Source of the DNA: Odontocerum albicorne
Lineage: Eukaryota > Arthropoda > Insecta > Trichoptera > Odontoceridae
Direction of reading: 5' to 3'
NCBI GenBank assembly: GCA_949825065.1
Contig: OX463855.1
Span: 41,302,301-41,366,300 of the forward strand
DNA length: 64,000 nucleotides
Shown here: piece after piece, positions 42,936 through 52,189 of the stretch
Layout of the letters: each line of letters opens with the position of its first letter
Numbering within the stretch: the first letter of the stretch is position 1
Made by a program: the position numbers and the translations under genes
The notes under the pieces: generated by a model
What the model saw: the letters and a program-made list of their open reading frames with translations, nothing else
What the model was told of the DNA's origin: nothing
Database searches by the model: none

Positions 42936-43202
42936 ACGTTCCATCAGGAACGCAGGAATGCCATAAGACTATCCGTTTTCACTGTCAAATGGTATCCTTT
43001 GACATATCCGAATTGATGACTGGGAGACAATATTGTCTTCGGCCCCAATAATCGAGTCATCGGATTTGGAACCACTGGAGTACGCACGAAACTCGCAATT
43101 CGTCAATGCACGTGTTAGTAAGACTACCGCACGTGAAGAGCTCACATGCACTCGTACTCGGCGCGTTAACTATTTTAGCAGACTGGAACACTTTAATTTT
43201 GT

Positions 43203-43275
43203 TTTGGGAACCATCGGGAATTGAATCCCGAACACCCGATTGGAAGTCACGCATGTTACCAACTAGGCTACGGAT
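43203..43275 (-). repeat. tRNA-derived SINE head (family T)
   Basis: The minus strand has GATATCCGTAGCCTAGTTGG (box A) and GTGTTCGGGATTCAATTCCC (box B). The T-arm is well formed, but the acceptor arms do not pair. Confidence 0.7.
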
Positions 43276-43465
43276 ATCTAGTAATAGCTACCGTAACATC
43301 GGTAAAGGTGTACGATAGATTGATTCCTTTACGGGCAATTGATTAGACTGACTGACACCCCATCATCCTCCTAAGGCACCTGTTCACAAAACAAAGGAGT
43401 ATTCTCCCTTGGGGGCTTAATAACATCCCAATATACAGAGCCGTATAGTACAATAGTTTTTGAAG

Positions 43466-43534
43466 TGCACAGCCGTGCGGTAAAACACTGGACTCCCGTG
43501 CGGAAGGTCGCCGGTTAGAGACCAGCGCTGTGCT
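43466..43534 (+). repeat. tRNA-like repeat with closed acceptor stem
   Basis: GCACAGC near the 5' edge pairs with GCTGTGC at the 3' edge over 7 bp, and a T-arm-like GCCGGTTAGAGACCAGC is present. Box B departs from GGTTCRANTC, and the D-arm (TGCGGTAAAACACTGGAC) is unusual. It is followed by a run of C and then ACCTAGTATTCGGGG. I judge it a SINE head or tRNA pseudogene. Confidence 0.5.
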
Positions 43535-43805
43535 ACTCCCCCCCCCCCCCGAATAACATAGATTTTTCACCTAGTATTCGGGGGTATAATGATACATATG
43601 ACTTCAGTCATATCTTCTCTTTAAAAAAAAACATTCCGGTGTGACCAGTAAGTTTGCTGGTGTGTAACAGCTCACTCACTTACAGAAGAAACAAAAACTC
43701 CACGGCGCTACTTCGCTTTCAAACTGAATTGACGTTGGAATGGCGAGGGAACCCTCGACTACGAGGCCCCGCAACGACGACGGCAATAGCCTTTTCTTTC
43801 ATTCG

Positions 43806-44225
43806 TTCTACATGCCCAAATCATCGCAGAGTTCACTGCTTGATCTTACTCAATACATCAGCATTTAATTCATATTCATCTCTAATCAATTAATTCGGTA
43901 ATGTACTAGGTTCTACATGCCCAAATCATCGCAGAGTTCACTTCTTGATCTTACTCAATACATCAGCATTTAATTCATATTCATCTCTAATCACTTAATT
44001 CGATAATGTACTAGGTTCTACATGCCCAAATCATCGCAGAGTTCACTTCTTGATCTTACTCAATACATCAGCATTTAATTCATATTCATCTCTAATCACT
44101 TAATTCGGTAATGTACTAGGTTCTACATGCCCAAATCATCGCAGAGTTCACTTCTTGATCTTACTCAATACATCAGCATTTAATTCATAGTCATCTCTAA
44201 TCACTTAATTCGGTAATGTATCAAA
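43806..44225 (-). repeat. 105-bp tandem repeat x4 from LINE family W
   Basis: Units start at 43806, 43911, 44016 and 44121. Read on the minus strand each contains a VIRDEYELNADVLSKIKK-like segment and TLR.FGHVE, the C-terminal region of LINE family W. This is tandem amplification of a LINE piece, as at 29267-29802 and 21746-22270. Confidence 0.85.
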
Positions 44226-44286
44226 CATTGCCTCTCCCATGTATTCTTTAGATGACACCATATTTATTAATGCATTGATAATTGTA

Positions 44287-45616
44287 TTAGGTGTTAACAT
44301 AAGTTGTGTCCGTTTTTTTTTCCAAATTTAAAAATGAGCACCAAAAGTAAAACAAAATGGTAAAGTTTATACGTCATTCGAAAGAAAAAATGCTGCTCTA
44401 CAAGATATTGTATTTGCTTTTACGTTACATACTCGTATATTATTTTATTTTATTTGATTACAAGCCTTCAAAATGGAATGTCAAGTAGACGAAAGTGAGC
44501 ATTTTCGACACCTCCTTCTGTTCGCGTTCAATCGAGGGAATAAAGCTGCCAAAGCTGCTCGCGATATTTGCAAAGTGTACGGTGAATATGCCATGAATGA
44601 AATGATAGCTCGGCGATGGTTTTGCGTTTCAAAGACGGTAATTTCGACCTGAAAAACAGCAAGAAGCAAACTGGAATCTCCGAGGATTGAGCGGAAGCCA
44701 TTCACTTATTTTAGTCTTTCTACCGTTGCTGTACAAATAAAATCCACCTAGTTTAGTCTTTCTACCGCTGCGAACATGCATCAACATGGCCAGGTGGCTC
44801 AGCAGGGTTCATATATCTGTGGCATTTGCGGGAGGGAGTGCGCATCCAGGATCGGGCTGTTCTCTCACAGAAGATCACACGATCGACGTGGGAGAACGGT
44901 TTAAGACTGACGTTGGAGTGACGAGGGGACCCTCGAAGTGTACGGTGAAGATGCTATGAATGAAAGGACAGCTCGTCGATGGTTTTTGCGTTTCAAAGAC
45001 GTTAATTTCGACCTAAAAGACATGGAGCGTTCCGGACGACCAGTGAACTTCGATGAGGACCGCTTAAACCATATTATTCATGAAGATCCCTTTAAAACAT
45101 GTTTCATCACCATTTTTTTTCATCACCAGTAATGATGCGGTAATGGAACCTTTGCTTGTGGTCATTGCGTGCGATGACGATGACGCGCGAGAAAACCTGC
45201 AGAAATTGTCGAACGTTGATTTTTGTTGTTTTCACTCAAAACATGTGGAACCCAAGCGTCGAACTTCTGGACTTTTCCCATTGATTTAAGATGTCAGTAT
45301 AGTCATGTTACTATAATTTATCTGCTCAGCCAATTCTGCGGTGGTTTGAAGGGGATCTTCATGAATAATATGGTTAAAGCGGTCCTCATCGAAGTCCACT
45401 AGAGGTGTCGAAAATGCTCACTTTCGTCTACTTGACATACCATTTTGAAGGCTTGTAATCAAATAAAATAATAAATGTAACGTAAAAGTAAACACAATAT
45501 CTCGTAGAGCAGAAAATTTTCTTTCGAATGACGTATAACCTTTACCATTTTGTTTTACTTTTGGTGCTCATTTCTAAATTGGAAAAAAAACGGACACAAC
45601 TTATGTTAACACCCAA
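44287..45616. mobile_element. fold-back mariner (two 5' arms facing each other)
   Basis: The ends TTAGGTGTTAACATAAGTTG and its complement are flanked by TA (44285-44286, 45617-45618). The left arm (44287 to about 44515) and the right arm (about 45395-45616, inverted) are both transposase 5' regions: 5' leader and MECQVDESEHFRHL / MVCQVDESEHFRHL. A second direct N-terminal piece (VYGEDAMNERTARRWFLRFK) lies at 44938-45090, and another inverted piece (NHIIHEDP) near 45355. No catalytic motif remains. The total length, 1330 bp, mimics a normal mariner although the content is rearranged. Confidence 0.85.
44755..44905 (+). pseudogene. LINE Cys-His C-terminal fragment inside the fold-back mariner
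   Basis: The plus strand reads EHASTWPGGSAGFIYLWHL in one frame and YICGICGRECASRIGLFSHR in the next, then RSHDRRG. C..C....(S)RIGL.SH...H is a zinc-knuckle-like ending common in insect non-LTR polyproteins. It is not a host C2H2 gene. Confidence 0.7.
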
Positions 45617-45901
45617 TATAACAACTACCGGGCAATTTCTTATCACCAACCAGTTAAAAGTAAATAAAGAAAGCCACAATACCACAAAAATGATTTAAAT
45701 TACGATTCGGGTTTTTTTTAAATGTCATCAGTCGATGGGGAAAAAGCAAATTAGGAATGAAATCCGAAACATTACACTGTTATAATGAAATGAAGACGCC
45801 CTTGGAGTGGTCTTCTGTCACTAAATGTCGCCAGAAAAGTAAATAAATGTTAATCACTGACATGAAACGAAGTGACTTTCAATCCCTATTTGGTGTATTT
45901 A

Positions 45902-46437
45902 ATACATCGATCAATAAGTCCCGGGATTATCTACTAAAACAACATTTGTTTGCCAAAATTCTTCTTTATTCATCAACACATGTTAGTCTCCTTCAAGAGC
46001 GATAGATTTATTCCAACGCTTTCATAACTTTTCTATGCCAGCCGTGTAGAACGATTTATCTTTGGTTTCAAAATAGGCGTTAGTTTCGGCAATCACTTCT
46101 TCATTGGAGCCAAATCTCTTTCCTTGGAGCATCATTTTGAGGTCTGCGAATAGCCAATAGTCGCTGGGGGGCAAATCTGGATAATACGGTGGGTGCGGAA
46201 GCGATTCGAAGTTCAACTCATGCAATTTGGCCATCGTTACCATCGACTTGTGACACGGTGCATTGTCCTGATGAAAGAGAACTTTTTTCTTCTTCATATG
46301 GGGCCGTTCCAATAACGCTATAATAAACGCTCCAATAACGCTATAATAAACGCTCCAATAACGCTATAATATTCGCTATTGATGGTTTTTCCCTTTTCAA
46401 GGTGATCGATGATTATACCATGCGCATCCCAAAATAC
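45902..46437 (-). pseudogene. mariner family Z (irritans-like), 3' half
   Basis: It begins with the Z terminus (CATCGATCAATAAGTCCCGG). The minus strand encodes KKKVLFHQDNAPCHKSMVTM (second Asp), PHPPYYPDLPPSDYWLFADL (third Asp) and the segment to IEKL, where a stop interrupts. A triplicated 23-24-bp word (CGCTCCAATAACGCTATAAT) lies at 46303-46375. The element stops abruptly at CCCAAAATACGGAG, where a tRNA-like SINE piece begins. Confidence 0.85.
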
Positions 46438-46439
46438 GG

Positions 46440-46502
46440 AGCGGGGATCGAACCCGCAACCTCCGGATCGGCAGACTGGCGTCTCAGGCCACGGAGGTCG
46501 TA
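46440..46502 (-). repeat. tRNA-derived SINE head (family T)
   Basis: The minus strand has GACCTCCGTGGCCTGAGACG and a perfect T-arm, GCGGGTTCGATCCCCGC. The 5' GACCTCCG pairs with an internal CGGAGGT rather than with a 3' acceptor strand, so it is not a functional tRNA. It directly abuts the broken mariner. Confidence 0.68.
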
Positions 46503-46936
46503 TTCCAATAAAGGCGAGTTAAAACTACCTTCATTTAACATTACCATCAGCAGTATTAATAGAGCCATCGGGTTTAAAATCACTGGAGTAGGCCGTCGAA
46601 GGCACGAACAGGTTATAAATAAAACTACACACGAAAGGTAACAATAACCATATTTTTCAATAAATTTAACATGTCGGAGAAATTCTGTTACTAGAGTAGT
46701 ATTTTCTTAGATGATGGAAGAGTTAATAGGGTTTGTTATCGATATACGAGTATGAACAATCGATACGGCTATACTGATACATACGCCAACACCACCTCTG
46801 CAGTGGGCCAAGAAGTAAAGGCCTGTGTCTGGAGACAGAGAAGCCGTGCAGGAGACGGAAGCCGGGAGCAAGGGGGGCGAGCAGCGCATTCACCTCGGCC
46901 GAGAAAGGCTTCGCATTAAGGAAACAAGGGGATGTA
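46503..46936. other. unassigned, includes a short LINE W piece
   Basis: 46655-46735 resembles the YLGSIFSDD region of LINE family W. 46790-46930 is a GC-rich stretch of unknown origin with no clear frame. Confidence 0.4.
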
Positions 46937-47915
46937 ACACATCGATAAATAAGTCGAGGGACTAACTACTAAAACAACATTTGTTTGCCAAAATTCTTTT
47001 TTATTCATCAACACATGTTAGTCTCCTTCAAGAGCGATAGATTCATTTCAACGCTTTCCTAACTTTTCTATGCCAGCCGTGTAGAACGATTTATCTTTGG
47101 TTTCAAAATAGGCGTTAGTTTCGGCAGTCACTTCTTCATTGCAGCCAAATCTCTTCGCTATTGATGGTTTTTCCCTTTTCAAGGTGTTCGATGAATATTA
47201 TACCATGCGCATCCCAAAATACGGAGACCATAACCTTCCGAGTTGAGTTTTTGGTCGCTTCGGACGATTTTCACCGGCTGCTCTCCACTCAGCTGACTGC
47301 CCATTTGATTCCGGAGTATAGTGGTGGATCTATAGTGGTCACATACCGACGCTTGTTTCTGTTCCATTGTGAGCAAACGCGGCACCCATTTCGAAAAAAG
47401 CTTTTTCATGACCAAATATTCATGCAAAATAGTGTAAACACTACCAAATGATATCTTCAGAATGTCAGCTATCTCACGCAACTTTATTTTGCGATTTTCC
47501 ATCACGATTTTGAGTTTTTTTTAATGTTTTCTGGTGTAACAGCCTCATTTGGACGACCAGAGCGTTCAGCATCATTTGTGTCTGTACGACCGCGTTTAAA
47601 ATCAGCATACCACCGACAAATGGTTGTTTTCGACGGAGCAGAGCCCGGATAACACTTTTCAAGCCATCGCTGAGTTTGAACGGTACTTTTTTAAAAAGCA
47701 ATGTTTTATCAACACACGAAATTCGGTTTTTTCCATTGTTTTGAAAATAGTAAAAGTAGCGTCACTAAAACCGCTGTAACTCAATGACACAATGTCGGAA
47801 TGTCATGAAAGTTTGACACGTAACTTCTAAAGGTTGGCACTAACTGATAATGGTATGGATTTGTTATTAGAGGCGCCATCTGTTGGTTAGTCCCGGGACT
47901 TATTAATCGATGTGT
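46937..47915 (-). mobile_element. mariner family Z, second copy, internally deleted
   Basis: Both Z termini are present (ACACATCGATAAATAAGTC and the inverted end at 47915), with TA (46935-46936, 47916-47917). The left end and 3' coding sequence repeat copy 45902-46437, but the segment with the second and third aspartates is deleted. The minus strand also keeps MENRKIKLREIADILKISFG, WVPRLLTMEQKQ and GRP-linker pieces with frameshifts. It lies only 0.5 kb from the first copy, in the same orientation. Confidence 0.88.
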
Positions 47916-48434
47916 TAATGTAGTACCGAGCTAATTCGTTTAATAGACATATTTTTTGCTAGCAAATACGAGTAGATTCATTATCTGACTGTTTTTCTCC
48001 ACAGCGCTCTGTTAGTCTAAGACATTCTCATAGTGGTGTATCTCCGCGGCTGACCGGGCAACCTATAGAGCATGTCGACAGTTTTAAACATTTAGGAAGT
48101 CTAATTACTTGTGACCTTGATCCGGATTTAGAAGTCAGATGTCGAATTGAAATGGTACGTGCAACATTTCTAAAGGTGAGATCATCTTTCTGCAATGCTA
48201 ATTTGATTCTTAAACTTCGGCAATGCATGATTAAGTTATATAAATGGTATATTTTGCTTCATGGTGTTGAAACATGTACGATGAAGACCAGAATGCTATA
48301 TGTAAATAAGTTTCAATCATTCTAATAAAGATTCCTTTCCCGAAATAAAGATTTCTTCGACAATGTTCAGAATTTCTTGGTCTCACGGTATCTCAAACAC
48401 CGATGAGTGGATCGGGAGCTCTTGAAAACCGTAA

Positions 48435-48935
48435 GGCCGAGGCCACACCAAAGTGCTTCGTTAGGTGCTAAGCTAGGTTTTACGTGACTCATATACTAGG
48501 TGACTTCATGCCTGGCTACACCAAAGTGCTACGCACAAATTCATTTGATAGTTGGGAGCGGTTGAGTCAACACACGATGTCACTCTCAAAACTAACCAAT
48601 TTCATTACAACTTACCATCTTTATTTACTTTCTGTACAACTTCATTCGAAAGTGATTTTGTTACAGGTACAGTTTTCTATAATTTGCTCGATGGGTTCCA
48701 CAAAGGCTCCCTTTTATACACAGCTGTCATTAAAACTTCCGCCATCTTGTAAATTAACCAACACGCCTGTTCGCTAGGAGATTCACTCGATGACTAATCG
48801 TCATGCAACTTGGCGCGTAGCGTGCAGTGTGGCCACTGCGATAGTATGCGGTACGTTGGTTCGCTAGGATATGTCGCCTAACTCGCAACTTAGCTCTAAG
48901 CATCAAGCGAGACTCCTACCTGTGTGGCCGAGGCC
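48435..48935. mobile_element. PIF/Harbinger-like non-autonomous element, copy 2
   Basis: The ends are GGCCGAGGCCACACCAAAG and GTGTGGCCGAGGCC, preceded by TAA (48432-48434) and followed by AAA, an imperfect 3-bp duplication. It is inverted relative to 27430-27952, with the same interior. Confidence 0.78.
48616..48745 (-). pseudogene. MADF-like first exon inside the second Harbinger-like MITE
   Basis: From the ATG at 48745: MAEVLMTAVYKREPLWNPSS, then KSLSNEVVQKVNKDG up to the donor GTAAGT (48615-48610). It is 130 bp, the same length and phase as at 27642-27771. The second conserved Trp of the MADF pattern (KSLWNEV) is Ser here. Both exons are open despite many substitutions. Confidence 0.68.
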
Positions 48936-49199
48936 AAAATTTTCAAAAGATTGCCTATGTGGGTCATTGAGAGCAGAAAAATACCACTATCTAAAAATAT
49001 TTATGGGTATTGAGGGTCGACGCGGAATGGAATGGACTGCTTGACCAAGAGCCACGTGGCCATGGAGGCTAAATTCTACATAACTCCACAATTATAATAC
49101 ATTCAATGTCGCTATCTTCCTCAACAGCGAGAGATTGCCTATCACAGCAAGACCATTATGACAACGGCGCCGTCCAGTTCCGATCTGGAGCGGCCGAGT

Positions 49200-49440
49200 T
49201 ACATAAAGCGTGTCACACTGGCTTGCCCCGGTGAACTTTGCATCCAAAATAGGCCCACGCCCGTGAGTGCGCCGACCCACATTGGGCCCATATTGGCCCA
49301 CTGCCTATAAATAGCGCGTGGCTCGGGTCCCCTGCACCGTTATCTAGTGTCACGCGTGGAGCGCGCCTTGCGCATGGCCGCCGAGTGGACAGTGAAGATC
49401 AAAACATGCCCAATAGCGGCGGTCGAATAAAGATAATAAT
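49200..49440 (+). promoter_or_regulatory. possible LTR or promoter fragment
   Basis: A GC-rich block in AT-rich DNA with TATAAATA at 49316-49323. The stretch CCGTTATCTAGTGTCACGCG follows about 20-35 bp later, and an AATAAA sits at 49426, about 100 bp downstream. A TATA box plus a close polyadenylation signal is the layout of an LTR (U3-R-U5), but no matching second LTR or terminal TG..CA duplication was found. Confidence 0.35.
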
Positions 49441-49499
49441 GGATTTCGTCAGCGACGTTAAGTGGGCAAAAACAAGGAGGGCGAATTTCCTATTTATAA

Positions 49500-50136
49500 G
49501 TCAAATTATGATAGATGTAAAGAAAAAGATTGAGTTGAAGAATTCTGTTATTTATGTTAGGTAATATTTTTTCAGATAATCGAAGAGTTACGAGAAATAT
49601 CGAATGGGGTGTAGCGATGTAAAACAGGGTATATAAGACACGAAAACAGATATACTCGAACAGTATCAAAACATACTAAGATGATAGTCCACAACAGTAT
49701 TCTTGTGTTAACTTTAGTGTATGGAAATGAAATGTAGACGTGGAAAAAGACAAAGGAACCGAATACACGCTGTGGAAATGCCTACACTCAGAATACACGG
49801 GGTGACAATATGATATACGAGAGAATACAGAGTGAAGTGGTCGAGGGTAAATGTGTTTTGCGAGGGATGTATTACCTAAAATGAAGACGAACACTCGGAT
49901 ATAGTTTGGGCACGTGCAATGAATGAACAAAGACTATGTGAGTGAAAGCCGTGACAAAGGAAGAACAAAGACGGTATGGATCAAGTGAATAATTTGAAAA
50001 AGGAAATGTAAAAATCGTAGGAGCTTTATGAGAAGGTGTATGGATATAGAAGAGTCGAGAGCTGTGTGTGTCGCGATAGGAAAGTTAGGCATTCTCTCAT
50101 CTGCTTGCTCCGACAGGGAGAAGGCGTGATGGTATG
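49500..50136 (+). pseudogene. LINE family W fragment, copy with 3' end
   Basis: It carries the YLGSIFSDD-like region, a VLTLVYGNEMTWKK-like segment, MPTLRIHGVTIYERI and FGHVQ, and ends in CTGCTTGCTCCGACAGGGAG. Many lesions. Confidence 0.7.
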
Positions 50137-50303
50137 TACAGAACTCGGCGGTAAGTATTGTAATACACATCGTTTGCAGAGCGTCGTCTCTGTCGCACGA
50201 TGCGCTAACAGTCCGCTCCGGAAACGACTGACAAATCGCGACGGAACGAATGACAGAGACGACGCTCTACAAACGATGTGTATTACTTACCGCCGGGTAC
50301 TGT
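50137..50303. mobile_element. palindromic MITE family P, copy 2
   Basis: A 167-bp near-palindrome. Its ends carry CGGCGGTAAGTA and CTTACCGCCGGGTACTGT, and its arms include CATCGTTTG(C/T)AGAGCGTC and GACGACGCTCTACAAACGAT. It is inserted at the 3' end of LINE W. Confidence 0.88.
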
Positions 50304-50456
50304 GTGCATTATAAGAATGCTTATGGACGGCGGTTGGTGTGGTACTTAACAAAACACTTCACGCTGGATGATTCTTATTACGTGAAGTATGATAAGCAAA
50401 TAATCATCTATATTAATGCCGCCAATGCGCCGGCATCCGAGTTTGGTATAAGATAG
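50304..50456 (+). other. unrecognised protein-like open stretch
   Basis: The plus strand reads HYKNAYGRRLVWYLTKHFTL, DDSYYVKYDKQIIIYINAAN and APASEFGIR, then a stop, with no ATG of its own. The amino-acid composition looks coding, but I know no matching family. It directly follows the palindromic MITE, so it may be the tail of an interrupted gene or element. Confidence 0.35.
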
Positions 50457-50540
50457 ATTTTTAATACCGCCATATCGGCGACATCCGAGTGCAAAGGATT
50501 TAAAACGATCTCCCATAAAGTAGCGTAGTGTGAAATGAAC

Positions 50541-51137
50541 TATACTTCAGAAAATCTAGGATGGGTCCTATGACAGTTGACAAATTTGCCCCAATACAAC
50601 CTTGTAACGATGTTCAGTAATTTTAATTATTTTATCAACTTTAATATAAGCCTCGATTCTAATAAATAGCAAGTTATTTAGGTAAATACATTACAAAAAA
50701 CTAACAATAATGACAAATTAATACATCTTGTTACGAATTAGCAAAAATGTTTTTTTTTGTTACGAATTAGCAAGGCAGTTTGTTAAAATCAAATAATATT
50801 TGGCGACGTTTGTCAAAAGTCACTTTGTTAGTCTGCATTGGCTAGGGATGGGATATTCGATAATTGGATTTTCGATTTTTTAATTAAAATTAAATGTTCA
50901 TAATTAAGATTAATTCATAGTGGATCTTGGCCTATTTAAAGATAGATACAAATCATACAGTACATTAGAAAGTCAGTATAATGAAAATCAGGAATTAAAA
51001 CGTCAGTTTAGAGAAAAACAATTTTTCGATTTATAAAAAAACTATTCGATTTGTAAAAAAATAACGATTTTACCCCATCCCTTTGAGACATGACGTTTAA
51101 AACGTCGTAGGACCCATCCTAGAATTTTTGAAGTATA
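50541..51137. mobile_element. MITE family M, copy 2 (inverted)
   Basis: The ends TATACTTCAGAAAATCTAGG and its partner at 51137 match those of 8405-8976, and the interior is collinear in reverse orientation. The length is 597 bp. A local duplication of TTACGAATTAGCAA lies near 50740-50773. Confidence 0.82.
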
Positions 51138-51204
51138 GTTTGCGTTTCGCACGACGATATTATGCACATATTTTACAAAAATGACTTGTCCGAATCAATC
51201 TTTT

Positions 51205-51845
51205 CGTTCTCCGGAAGAAGCTCATAGTATGGCTCATATCAATCGTTTCGTTCTCCGGAAGAAGCTCATAGTATGGCTTATATCAATCGTTTCGTTCTCC
51301 GGAAGAAGCTCATAGTATGGCTCATATCAATCGTTTCGTTCTCCGGAAGAAGCTCATAGTATGGCTCATATCAATCGTTTCGTTCTCCGGAAGAAGCTCA
51401 TAGTATGGCTTATATCAATCGTTTCGTTCTTCGGAAGAAGCTCATAGTATGGCTCATATCAATCGTTTCGTTCTCCGGAAGAAGCTCATAGTATGGCTCA
51501 TATCAATCGTTTCGTTCTCCGGAAGAAGCTCATAGTATGGCTTATATCAATCGTTTCGTTCTTCGGAAGAAGCTCATAGTATGGCTCATATCAATCGTTT
51601 CGTTCTCCGGAAGAAGCTCATAGTATGGCTCATATCAATCGTTTCGTTCTCCGGAAGAAGCTCATAGTATGGCTTATATCAATCGTTTCGTTCTTCGGAA
51701 GAAGCTCATAGTATGGCTCATATCAATCGTTTCGTTCTCCGGAAGAAGCTCATAGTATGGCTCATATCAATCGTTTCGTTCTCCGGAAGAAGCTCATAGT
51801 ATGGCTCATATCAATCGTTTCGTTCTACGGAAGAAGCTTATCCAA
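51205..51845. repeat. 44-bp satellite, about 14 copies
   Basis: The unit contains CGTTCTCCGGAAGAAGCTCA and TAGTATGGCTCATATCAATC. Substitutions CTCC/CTTC and GCTC/GCTT recur every third unit (51386-51690), suggesting a trimeric higher-order repeat of 132 bp. Confidence 0.95.
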
Positions 51846-52189
51846 TCACCTTCTTTTGATGAAGACCAGCCATTGGTATGATTTGCCGCGGTTCATCTCG
51901 CTTGATCCACGATATTTTGCGTTACACATCGTGGTCAAGTATAATTTTTTCATCGATTTCATCATCTGCGATGATTTGTCTCAAAAAGGTTTTTTTAACG
52001 TTACGTTTAAGTAGCGAATCCTACACGGAAATTCTAACTAGTATTTTTTTTCCGCTTAATTTATGTGGAACCCATACATCAAGACGACTTATGTGGAACC
52101 CAAGCATCAAGCCGACTAACGAAACCAAGTTGGTGTGATTTTCCACACTTCATTTTGATATTTTGAATATCTCAACATTCCCCCGCGTT
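51846..52189. other. unassigned; mariner-like scraps
   Basis: 51855-52015 and a doubled TTATGTGGAACCCA word (52060-52105) resemble the region after the first catalytic Asp of family B/fold-back mariners (compare 45245-45275). Too short and degraded to define. Confidence 0.35.

Larger units (their letters stand above)
48000..49060 (+). pseudogene. LINE fragment (family V) split by a Harbinger-like MITE
   Basis: 48050-48330 reads EHVDSFKHLGSLITCDLDPD, MVRATFLKVRSSFCNANLIL and MIKLYKWYILLHGVETCTMK. After the MITE (48936 on) the sequence resumes with KIAYVGH and a degraded 3' end. The order is that of a non-LTR C-terminal region. Confidence 0.75.

Noticed and set aside
43466..43534. A functional tRNA gene
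   Set aside because: The acceptor stem closes, but box B (GGTTAGAGACC) and the D-arm depart from consensus and a T-stem pair is mismatched. A repeat head is more likely.
44755..44905. A host C2H2 zinc-finger gene
   Set aside because: The CGICGRECASRIGLFSH motif matches the C-terminal ending of insect LINE polyproteins, is isolated, and lies within a rearranged mariner.
46440..46502. A tRNA gene on the minus strand
   Set aside because: The T-arm is good, but the 5' seven bases pair internally instead of with a 3' acceptor strand.
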